A stretch of 34,871 nt of DNA from CAYLNG01 sp964497855 (GTDB taxonomy: Bacteria; Verrucomicrobiota; Kiritimatiellia; SS1-B-03-39; UBA6053), in assembly GCA_964497855.1 (NCBI GenBank), contig CAZCFM010000025.1:1-34871 (forward strand). Direction: 5' to 3'. Below the pieces are notes generated by a model that saw only the letters and a list, made by a program, of their open reading frames with translations, did no database searches and was not told the DNA's origin. Position numbers and translations under genes: made by a program. Shown one piece after another: positions 15,946 to 23,083 of this stretch (within the stretch, counting starts at the first letter, position 1; every line of letters starts with the position of its first letter).

Positions 15946-17295
15946 ATGAGTGACACTGCCATTTTTATTGTTGTTTCCTCCGATGAACTCCGCGCCAGCG
16001 GACAACTGCCCGGCGACCTTCGCAGTCTCCGCGCCCTCGCCCCCGAAGGCGACCGCGTTGTGCACCTCGAGATTCTGGCCGACGCCCCCCTCCCCGACCG
16101 CGCCCTGAACGGCCTGCACCTCGCCGGTGCCCGCATCACGATCCTTCCTTCGGCTCCGGACGCCGCCTCCGCCCTCGTCGGCGGTCTCATGGCCCGCCTC
16201 CACGAATTTATCTACGCGTTCCCCCACATTGCACAAATTATGCTCGCCGGGGCCAACACCGACCGCCTCTTCAGTGCCGCCACCTTCCTGCAAAACGCCG
16301 GTTTCGGCGTCATCCTCTGCGGCCCCGACCGCGCAAAGCTCGAATCCGTTCGCTTCGCCGTCGATGATATCGGTCTCTGGTCTGGACGCGGAACCTCCCG
16401 TCTGGAAGCCTCCCGCGAAGCCCGCGAGCCGCGCGAGGCCCGTGAAACCCGCGAGCCGCGCGAAGCCCGTGAACCGCGCGAAGCCCGTAGCGAAACTCCC
16501 GCTCCGGATGCCTATGAGGTTCTGGTGGACGAGGTCACCAAAGGCCGCCAGGGCGGTCACCGCGTGCTGCTCACCTCTCTCAAACAACGCATGCGCAAAC
16601 GCATCCGCCGCTTCGACGAAACCCGCATGAAGGACAAAGACGGCCGCCCCATGCGGAAATTCAAGGATTTCATCGTTGATGCCGCCGCCCGCGGCCTCAT
16701 TCAACTCGTGGAACGCGGCAACCTCAGCCATGTCCTTCTTCCCGGCGAAGCCCTTCCCAGTGAGGACGAAAACGAGTTGGACGACAACGACCGGGACGAA
16801 AACGACGATGTCATCGGCGATGAAGAAGCCCCCGCCGATATCGAAGGCGTCGATCCCCTGCTCGATGCCGTCGATATGATCGAGGATGACTCCGACAGTG
16901 ATGAGGGCGATGACGCCGACGACAGCACTGCGGACGACGTTGAGGAAATCGATGCGATTCCCTCTCCCATCGAAGAAGAAGTGGAACAGGACGAACCCGC
17001 CCCCCGCGAAGAGGATTTCGACGTCGATCAAATCGACGAAGAAGCGAACCCACCCCCGTCCTCCTTCATGGAACTGTTGGAGGCCAGCATTCCCCGCGAA
17101 GGCGCCACTCTCGGCGAACTCCTCCGCAGCCTCGCCCAAAAACAGGCCTCCGGTGAGCTGCAGCTCAACAACCAGGGCCTCCGCGAAGCCCTGCAAAACG
17201 CTTTTCACAACGAACTGATCGAAAGCATCGGTGACGAAAAACCCTGCCGCTATATCGTCGTGGACGATTGGCGCGGGATCATCGATTTCCTGTAA
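15946..17295 (+). CDS. NYN-like/LOTUS (OST-HTH) domain protein, probable RNA-binding
   Basis: 449 residues. Residues about 4-145 alternate strands and helices like a NYN (PIN-like RNase) domain: IFIVVSSDELRA, then IAQIMLAGANTDRLFSAATFLQ followed by GFGVILCGP where active NYN proteins have VSGDSDF and a later glycine turn. Key acidic residues are not conserved (AGANTD in place of SGDSD). Residues 156-182 are an E-P-R-E-A-R repeat. Residues about 188-268 (YEVLVDEVTKG, VLLTSLKQRMRKR, MRKFKDFIVDAAARGLI, NLSHVLLPGE) match the LOTUS/OST-HTH pattern. Residues 272-365 are a very acidic linker, and about 373-440 (FMELLEASIP, LGELLRSLAQ, LREALQNAFHNELI) may be a second winged helix. LOTUS domains bind RNA or helicases. 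The role here is inferred. ATG 15946 begins the first strand; no strong Shine-Dalgarno. Confidence 0.75.
   Translation: MSDTAIFIVVSSDELRASGQLPGDLRSLRALAPEGDRVVHLEILADAPLPDRALNGLHLAGARITILPSAPDAASALVGGLMARLHEFIYAFPHIAQIMLAGANTDRLFSAATFLQNAGFGVILCGPDRAKLESVRFAVDDIGLWSGRGTSRLEASREAREPREARETREPREAREPREARSETPAPDAYEVLVDEVTKGRQGGHRVLLTSLKQRMRKRIRRFDETRMKDKDGRPMRKFKDFIVDAAARGLIQLVERGNLSHVLLPGEALPSEDENELDDNDRDENDDVIGDEEAPADIEGVDPLLDAVDMIEDDSDSDEGDDADDSTADDVEEIDAIPSPIEEEVEQDEPAPREEDFDVDQIDEEANPPPSSFMELLEASIPREGATLGELLRSLAQKQASGELQLNNQGLREALQNAFHNELIESIGDEKPCRYIVVDDWRGIIDFL
16411..16491 (+). repeat. In-frame 18-bp repeat encoding EPREAR units
   Basis: About four and a half units of an 18-base imperfect repeat encode REAREP-type hexapeptides (SREAREPREARETREPREA and on). 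It forms a charged, probably single-alpha-helix linker between the NYN-like and LOTUS-like domains. Unit number is likely variable between strains through slippage. It is coding, not a CRISPR array. Confidence 0.85.
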
Positions 17296-17363
17296 CATCG
17301 GTCGAAAATGAACATACAAGCCCCATGCGCTGTCCATTCTCGACGCCCCTCTGGAGTACCCTC

Positions 17364-18158
17364 ATGACTTTTTCCCTTCCCCGTCTTTGTTTATCCCTTT
17401 TCGCCCTCCTTCTTCCCCTTCAGGGAATCTGGGCTCAGGTCCCAGATGGCATCCCCGCCGAATCGGACAACAGTCCCGCACGCATCCGCATTCCGCTCCA
17501 GGTGGTCGAAGAGGCTGGCAAACGGGCGACGGAGAAGTCCGACTCCAAAAAAGAGGATGCCGCCGACGAAATCGCGGCCATGGCCCTGGCAGCCCGCGCT
17601 CCCGGTTTTATCCCCCCCGGAACGGGTTCCCTTCTCCGCATCGGCATGCCCATCCGCGTCTCCCTCACCGTTCAGGGAAAGATTGAATTCGCGACCGACA
17701 CGCAGCGCATCACCGAATCCGGCAAAATTGGACTCCCCTTGCTCCAAAACATCGAAGTTGCCAACAAAAGCATTGATCAGGTCGAAAAAGACATAACCAC
17801 CGCCTACCAAGCGTTTTACCGCACCCCCCTTGTCAATGTGGAATTCATGGGCGACCAGACCAACCCCCAGTTGTGCCCCTGGGGCTATGTCACCGTCATG
17901 GGCCGCGTGGACTCCCCCGGACCCATCGCCGTTCCTCCCACACGCAACCTCACGGTCAGCGCCACCCTCAAACTGGCGGGAGGAACCCCTGACCTTGCCA
18001 ACCGATCCTCCATCCGCGTGTTCCGCCCTCAACCCGAAGACAAAAGCGTCGAACGCATCCGCGTCGACCTCGACAACGTTGCCAGCCGTGGCAACCACGC
18101 GGGCGACATCGTGGTCGAACCCGGCGACGTGATCTACGTCCCCGAACGAATCTTCTGA
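17364..18158 (+). CDS. Polysaccharide export protein (Wza/GfcE-like) lacking a lipobox
   Basis: 264 residues from ATG 17364 (GGAG seven bases upstream; an upstream in-frame ATG at 17325 is weaker). The Sec signal is MTFSLPRLCLSLFALLLPLQ with cleavage near GIWA-Q; there is no lipid-attachment cysteine. A spacer (about 25-85) precedes the Poly_export fold (LLRIGMPIRVSLTV, RITESGKIGLPLLQNIEVANKS, ALIRSKK-like helix region in frame as IDQVEKDITTAYQAFY, PLVNVEF) and one SLBB-type domain (GYVTVMGRVDSPGPIAVPP, LTVSATLKLAGG, VDLDNV, IVVEPGDVIYVPE). Family members form an outer-membrane polysaccharide channel. No other capsule or exopolysaccharide gene is near, so it is an orphan here. Its end overlaps the convergent exonuclease by 25 bases. 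Confidence 0.85.
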   Translation: MTFSLPRLCLSLFALLLPLQGIWAQVPDGIPAESDNSPARIRIPLQVVEEAGKRATEKSDSKKEDAADEIAAMALAARAPGFIPPGTGSLLRIGMPIRVSLTVQGKIEFATDTQRITESGKIGLPLLQNIEVANKSIDQVEKDITTAYQAFYRTPLVNVEFMGDQTNPQLCPWGYVTVMGRVDSPGPIAVPPTRNLTVSATLKLAGGTPDLANRSSIRVFRPQPEDKSVERIRVDLDNVASRGNHAGDIVVEPGDVIYVPERIF

Positions 18159-18757
18159 GCAACTCGTCGCTTCAGACGATACGCTTCGGCATCCGGATGA
18201 AGCAGCAGTTCCAGGTCCGCGTCCCGCCAGGCGGGTGTTGACAACAAATGCTCCAACAACCGCGCCGAACCCATCGCGTCAAACAAGGCATCGTGCGGCC
18301 CGCGCCCCGGCATTGCCGTTTCCACGTCGGCAAGAAGCCCCAACTCCCGCAACACGTCCTCCAAACGATGCGACGCCAACGAGGGCCACGCCGCGCGCGC
18401 TAGAACAAGCGTATCAATCCAGGGCCCAAACGATTCCATGGGCGCGGCCACGCGCAGGCATTTTTTTTCGGTGGCCACATTGTGCCCCACCAGAGGCACT
18501 CCCAGACAGAAGCTGCGCAACTCCGGAAGACATTCCGTCAAACGGGGGGCCTGCGACAATTCCTGCCGCAACGAGGCGTGCCGACCCGGCGCCTGGGGAT
18601 GAAACGGACGCGGTCCCACCTGCAACCAGCTCTCCCAACAACGCCACTCCCCGTTTTCCACTCGCACCACCCCGATCTGCCATGGCTCCACCGGCCAGCC
18701 CGGAACGGATCCCGTGGTCTCAAAATCGATGGATGCAAAAGCGAAGGGCATTTCCAT
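18134..18757 (-). CDS. DnaQ-like 3'-5' exonuclease (DEDDh)
   Basis: 207 residues from ATG 18757. Exonuclease motif I is S-I-D-F-E-T-T-G with metal ligands D11 and E13; motif II is in LVGHNVATEKK; an Asp in WIDTLVLAR follows; motif III is H-D-A-L-F-D-A with the catalytic His and Asp. It resembles the free-standing DnaQ/ExoX/epsilon-like group that trims DNA or RNA 3' ends. The frame is open up to an ATG at 18790, but 18757 places motif I at the usual distance. A perfect inverted repeat brackets this start codon. The 3' end overlaps the polysaccharide export gene by 25 bases on the opposite strand. Confidence 0.85.
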   Translation of the reverse strand: MEMPFAFASIDFETTGSVPGWPVEPWQIGVVRVENGEWRCWESWLQVGPRPFHPQAPGRHASLRQELSQAPRLTECLPELRSFCLGVPLVGHNVATEKKCLRVAAPMESFGPWIDTLVLARAAWPSLASHRLEDVLRELGLLADVETAMPGRGPHDALFDAMGSARLLEHLLSTPAWRDADLELLLHPDAEAYRLKRRVAQKIRSGT

Positions 18758-18785
18758 AATATATTTCTCTAACCGAAATGCCCTT
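18744..18785 (-). promoter_or_regulatory. Perfect 11-bp inverted repeat around the exonuclease start codon
   Basis: AAGGGCATTTC (18744-18754) and GAAATGCCCTT (18775-18785) are exact reverse complements with a 20-base AT-rich spacer. In the minus-strand mRNA one arm is the leader, the other covers codons 2-5 of the exonuclease, and the ATG with the weak Shine-Dalgarno (AGAG) sits in the loop. Next to it lies a 13-base palindrome GCCATT-C-AATGGC (18786-18798), and a partial third arm GAAAATGCCCC occurs near 18811. Candidate operator shared with pgm, or a translation-controlling hairpin. Confidence 0.55.
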
Positions 18786-18839
18786 GCCATTCAATGGCGG
18801 CGACCATAAGAAAATGCCCCTACCCCTTGAGGTCTCCTT

Positions 18840-20480
18840 ATGCCACATCCCCTTGCCGGTCAAACCGTCCCCCCCGAACGCATCCCGAATATCCCTCGAT
18901 TGCTCTGCGACTATTATGTCGGCAAACCGGACCCGGTCCAGCCCGAACAGCGCGTAGCATTTGGCACCTCCGGACACCGGGGCTCCTCTTCCGACAATCG
19001 TTTCAACGAAAACCACATTCTCGCCATCGCCCAGGCCGTCTGCGAGTACCGCCAGGCCAAAGACATCAGCGGTCCCCTCCTCCTCGGCATGGACACCCAC
19101 GCTCTTTCCGAAGCCGCCTGGATCAGCACCGTCGAAGTCCTCATCGCCAACAACGTCACCGTCCATGTGCAGCGCGGACGCCGTCCCACCCCGACCCCCG
19201 CCATTTCCCGCGCCATCATCGCCTGGAATCGCGTCCACAAACACAAGGCCGACGGCATCCTTATCACCCCCTCCCACAACCCCCCCGAAGACGGCGGACT
19301 CAAATACAATCCCCCCCACGGAGGCCCCGCTGACTCCGACGCAACCACCTGGATTCAAAACCGCGCCAACGCCCTGCTCGAAACCGACCTCGAAGACCTC
19401 CAGCGCATCCCCTTCGAACGCGCCCGCCAGCACAAAAATTTCATCGAAACCGATTTTGTCCAGCCCTACGTCCGCGACCTCGCCTCCGTCCTGAACATGG
19501 ACGCCATCGCCGCCTCCGGTCTCCAACTCGGCGTCGATCCCCTCGGCGGTGCCTCCATCGACTACTGGGCCCCCATCGCCGAACACTACAAACTCTCCCT
19601 CCGCAACGTCAACCCCGTCCTCGACCCCAGCTTCCGCTTCATGCGCATCGACCACGACGGCAAAATCCGCATGGATTGCAGCAGCCCCTTCGCCATGGCC
19701 GGCCTGATCGGCCTCAAGGACGAATTCGACATCGCCTTCGCCAGCGACCCCGACGCCGACCGCCACGGCATCGTCACCCGATCCTGTGGCCTCCTCAACC
19801 CCAATCACTATCTCGCCGTCGCCATCGACTACCTCTTCACCCACCGTCCCGACTGGCCCTCCGATGCCTGCGTCGGCAAAACCCTCGTCTCCAGCTCGCT
19901 CATCGACCGCGTGGCCGCCGGCATCGGACGCAAACTCTCCGAAGTCCCCGTCGGCTTCAAATGGTTTGTTCCCGGATTGATGAACGGCACATGCGGCTTT
20001 GGCGGCGAAGAAAGCGCGGGCGCTTCCTTCCTCCGCCACGATGGCAACACCTGGACCACCGACAAAGACGGACTCCTCCTCTGCCTGCTCGCCGCCGAAA
20101 TCACCGCCGTGACCGGCAAAGACCCCGGACAGCGCTTTCTTGACCTCACCGCGAAATACGGAACGCCTTTCTATGGGCGCAGCGACGCGCCCGGTAGCGC
20201 CGCTCAGCGCAAAAAACTGGCCTCCCTGAGCGCCTCCGATGTGAAATCCCGCGAACTCGCCGGCGAGCCCATCACCGCCGCCCTCACCCACGCCCCCGGC
20301 AACGGTGCCGCTATCGGGGGACTAAAGGTGATGACCCAAAATGGCTGGTTCGCCGCCCGCCCTTCTGGCACCGAAGACATCTACAAAATCTACGCCGAAA
20401 GTTTTGTCAGCCCGGAACATCTCGCCCGCATCCAGGAAGAGGCCCAAACCCTCGTCCAATCCGTCGTCGGAGGCGCATAA
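18840..20480 (+). CDS. pgm: Phosphoglucomutase, alpha-D-glucose-phosphate specific
   Basis: Interconverts glucose-1-phosphate and glucose-6-phosphate, linking glycogen and exopolysaccharide metabolism to glycolysis. 546 residues is the usual length of the bacterial Pgm type. The N-terminal FGTSGHRGSS, the phosphoserine loop TPSHNPPEDGGLKYN with catalytic S145, the metal-binding loop DPDADRHG, the sugar-binding GFGGEESAGASF and the C-terminal phosphate-binding RPSGTEDIYKIYAES are all present. GAGG precedes the ATG. It is divergent from the exonuclease and shares a short palindrome-rich promoter region with it. A gene-free stretch of 144 bases follows, with no clear terminator. Confidence 0.96.
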   Translation: MPHPLAGQTVPPERIPNIPRLLCDYYVGKPDPVQPEQRVAFGTSGHRGSSSDNRFNENHILAIAQAVCEYRQAKDISGPLLLGMDTHALSEAAWISTVEVLIANNVTVHVQRGRRPTPTPAISRAIIAWNRVHKHKADGILITPSHNPPEDGGLKYNPPHGGPADSDATTWIQNRANALLETDLEDLQRIPFERARQHKNFIETDFVQPYVRDLASVLNMDAIAASGLQLGVDPLGGASIDYWAPIAEHYKLSLRNVNPVLDPSFRFMRIDHDGKIRMDCSSPFAMAGLIGLKDEFDIAFASDPDADRHGIVTRSCGLLNPNHYLAVAIDYLFTHRPDWPSDACVGKTLVSSSLIDRVAAGIGRKLSEVPVGFKWFVPGLMNGTCGFGGEESAGASFLRHDGNTWTTDKDGLLLCLLAAEITAVTGKDPGQRFLDLTAKYGTPFYGRSDAPGSAAQRKKLASLSASDVKSRELAGEPITAALTHAPGNGAAIGGLKVMTQNGWFAARPSGTEDIYKIYAESFVSPEHLARIQEEAQTLVQSVVGGA

Positions 20481-20624
20481 GAAAACAATTGAAGACTAGT
20501 TTGGATTGCCAAGGGCAGCGTCTGGTGTACCTGCGGCTCTTTTGCGTTTTGCGACACTAGGTATTTGTATTTCTCCCAGCAGCGGATATGTTAGGGAATC
20601 TAAATAAATTCTTCTGCCTACACC

Positions 20625-21539
20625 ATGTCCTCCATCCCCCCAACATCCGGTCTTCACCATGTGACCGCCATCTGCGGAAGCGGATCCCAAAATATCGCCT
20701 TTTACCGCGACATTCTGGGACTTCGCCTCGTGAAAAAAACCGTCAATTTTGACATGCCGACCAGTTATCACCTCTACTACGGTGACGAAACGGGTCGCCC
20801 TGGAACTCTCCTGACTTTTTTTGTGTGGATTGGACTTCCCCCCGGCAGAGAGGGCCGGGGTCAAACGCTCCGCACCCGATTCTCCACTCCCGTCCCTCTC
20901 GCCACCTGGACGTCGTTTTTCGAATCGAAGCGGATATCAAGTTCAATTCAACACTGGCTGGGCCGGGAAGAACTGCATTTTGCCGATCCGGATGGACTTC
21001 AGCTCGCCCTTGTCTCCGCTGCAGCATCATCTCCGCCTGCCACAAGCACTGAAAGGCCCGGCCCCATCTCGCTGGAGGCAGTGGTCTTGCAAGTCGGCGA
21101 GGAAGGTCCCACCCGCTCGCTGCTGGAAGCCATGGGCTGGACGCTCTCCGCCCAAGAAAGCGCTCGTATTCGTTTTCAAAGTCCGGAACCCGGTCCCGGG
21201 TCGTTTTTGGAACTGGAAATGTGCCCCGATGCCCCCTGGGCCCGCTCCGGCAACGGCGTTGTTCATCACATCGCCTTTCGAGCCCGCGATGAAGAACACC
21301 AAATGCAGTTTCACCACCTCGCCAGCCGTCTCGGGCTAAAGCCCTCCTCCGTCATGGACCGAAACTATTTCCGCTCCATTTATTTCCGTTGCCCCGGAGG
21401 TGTCCTGTTTGAAGTCGCGACCGACAAACCCGGCTTTGCCGTGGACGAAGCCCCCGAACATCTTGGCGAATCCCTCTGCCTCCCCCCCTCGTTGGAGTTT
21501 CGCCGCAGGGACATCGAACAGGGCCTTCCCGCCCTCTAA
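20625..21539 (+). CDS. VOC-family protein, ring-cleaving dioxygenase-like (glyoxalase fold)
   Basis: 304 residues with two vicinal-oxygen-chelate modules. Module one starts SGLHHVTAICG and continues IAFYRDILGLRLVKKTVNFD and YHLYYGDETGRPGTLLTFF; module two contains VVHHIAFRARDEEHQ and YFRSIYFRCPGGVLFEVATDKPGF. The histidines and the glutamate in LFEVAT match the metal ligands of the MhqO/LinE-like hydroquinone dioxygenase group. The likely activity is Fe(II)/Mn(II)-dependent cleavage or detoxification of quinones, which fits oxidative-stress protection; the substrate is not known. The start has no clear Shine-Dalgarno. It stands alone, same strand as pgm and rseP. Confidence 0.85.
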   Translation: MSSIPPTSGLHHVTAICGSGSQNIAFYRDILGLRLVKKTVNFDMPTSYHLYYGDETGRPGTLLTFFVWIGLPPGREGRGQTLRTRFSTPVPLATWTSFFESKRISSSIQHWLGREELHFADPDGLQLALVSAAASSPPATSTERPGPISLEAVVLQVGEEGPTRSLLEAMGWTLSAQESARIRFQSPEPGPGSFLELEMCPDAPWARSGNGVVHHIAFRARDEEHQMQFHHLASRLGLKPSSVMDRNYFRSIYFRCPGGVLFEVATDKPGFAVDEAPEHLGESLCLPPSLEFRRRDIEQGLPAL

Positions 21540-21639
21540 GGACAGAACGTCTGACCGCAGACGCGAATGCGCATAAAAAAACTATAAAAACGGAATCAAA
21601 TGATTGGATGTTTTGTTTCTCCAATGCCATAGGACCTGT

Positions 21640-23076
21640 ATGATTTCCTACCTTCTTGAATTGTTTTTCTCCATCCTCCTGGTCGCCCTGCTCTTCTGCG
21701 GAACGGTGCTTGTGCACGAACTGGGACATTTCCTCACCGCGCTCTGGTTCAAGCTGCGCATCGACGCCTTCTCCATCGGCATGGGCCCCGCCCTCTGGAA
21801 AAAGCAGTACAAGGGCGTTGAGTACAAACTCAGCCTTCTGCCCATCGGCGGATATGTGGCGCTTCCGCAAATGGACATCACCGGGTCGGCTTTCGAGAAT
21901 GAAGACGCCCAAAAGGGTCGCCTGGACCCGGTCGCCCCCTGGAAACGCATCATCGTCGCCGTCGCCGGTCCTCTGATGAACATCCTCGCCGCATTTGTGA
22001 TCTGCGTCATCGTCTGGCTCGTGGGAAAACCCTACGACGCCGGTCCCGAGGCCCCGATTGTGGGCTGGGTGAGCCCCAGCAGCGTGGCCCACAAAGCCGG
22101 ACTCCGCGAAGGCGACCGCGTGCTGACCGTCAACGGCGACCGGGTCGACTTCTGGACCGACTTCATCATCGCCAACAGCCTGAACAAAGAAGTGAATCTG
22201 GTGGTGCAGCGGGAGGGCCGGCGCGTGGAACTTCCGCCCATGGCCACCCTGCGCAATCCGCTGGGTTTCCTTTCGCTGAGTGGAGTGTTGGAAGTCGAAA
22301 AAGTGGAGTATGTATTTGCCGGGGAAGTGATCCCGGCCTCCCCTGCCGCTCAGGCCGGATTGCTCGAAGGCGATGTGCTGGTGGATATCAACGGAGAGCC
22401 CGTCACCAGCGACAGCCGTTTCCGCGCCGCCGTGCAGGCTGCGGCAGGTCAAACTGTGACGGTGCAGGTGCGCCGTCCGGAGGAAACCACCCTTCGCCGT
22501 CTGGAGATCACGCCGCATCTTTCCGAAGACAAGGTTTGGCTGATCGGCATCCGCATGGGGCAAAAGCTGTCGGAAGAATTTGTGCATCCGACACCCATGA
22601 ACCAAATGCGCTACTTCAGTGGTGTCCTCTTCCGGACCCTGCGCGGACTGGTGCGCAGCCGTGAGCGCGGCGAGGCCGGCAATGGCATCGGTGGCCCCGT
22701 CATGATGCTCGGAAGCATTCATCAGCAGGTGCGCATCCATCCAATGCAGGCGCTCTGGTTCACCGCGCTCATCAACGTCAACCTGGCCATCATCAACCTC
22801 CTTCCCATCATCATCCTCGACGGCGGCCACATCACCCTGGCCCTCTTTGAGATCGTCTCCGGCCGCAAACTTCCAAAACGCCTCATCACCGCGATGGCCA
22901 ATCTGGTGGCCGTTTTTCTGATCGGTCTGATGATCATCCTCACCTTCAAAGACGTTTTGCTCTACCGTCGTCTGGACAAGCTGAAACAGCAGATGGCCGC
23001 CGAACAGCAGGCCACGCCCACCCCAGTCCCGGCCGCAACCGTGCAGCCTGTCGAGTCGCTGCCCGTTGCCCCCTGA
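21640..23076 (+). CDS. rseP: Site-2 intramembrane zinc metalloprotease RseP
   Basis: 478 residues. The first membrane helix contains HELGH at residues 26-30. Two PDZ domains follow (about 130-200, PIVGWVSPSSVAHKAGLREGD; about 220-285, VIPASPAAQAGLLEGDVLVDINGEP), then the third active-site helix with NLLPIIILDGGHI (about 386-398, zinc-binding Asp) and a last helix near MANLVAVFLIGLMIILTF. It cleaves anti-sigma factors or signal peptides inside the membrane. AGGA lies five bases before ATG 21640. In many genomes rseP sits beside dxr or bamA; here it is followed after seven bases by the phosphatase-CinA fusion, so the two are probably co-translated. Confidence 0.93.
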   Translation: MISYLLELFFSILLVALLFCGTVLVHELGHFLTALWFKLRIDAFSIGMGPALWKKQYKGVEYKLSLLPIGGYVALPQMDITGSAFENEDAQKGRLDPVAPWKRIIVAVAGPLMNILAAFVICVIVWLVGKPYDAGPEAPIVGWVSPSSVAHKAGLREGDRVLTVNGDRVDFWTDFIIANSLNKEVNLVVQREGRRVELPPMATLRNPLGFLSLSGVLEVEKVEYVFAGEVIPASPAAQAGLLEGDVLVDINGEPVTSDSRFRAAVQAAAGQTVTVQVRRPEETTLRRLEITPHLSEDKVWLIGIRMGQKLSEEFVHPTPMNQMRYFSGVLFRTLRGLVRSRERGEAGNGIGGPVMMLGSIHQQVRIHPMQALWFTALINVNLAIINLLPIIILDGGHITLALFEIVSGRKLPKRLITAMANLVAVFLIGLMIILTFKDVLLYRRLDKLKQQMAAEQQATPTPVPAATVQPVESLPVAP

Positions 23077-23083
23077 GGTCCGC

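Noticed and set aside
16411..16491. Regular 18-bp repeats considered as a CRISPR array
   Set aside because: Units are contiguous without spacers, in frame and encode a hexapeptide repeat within a gene.
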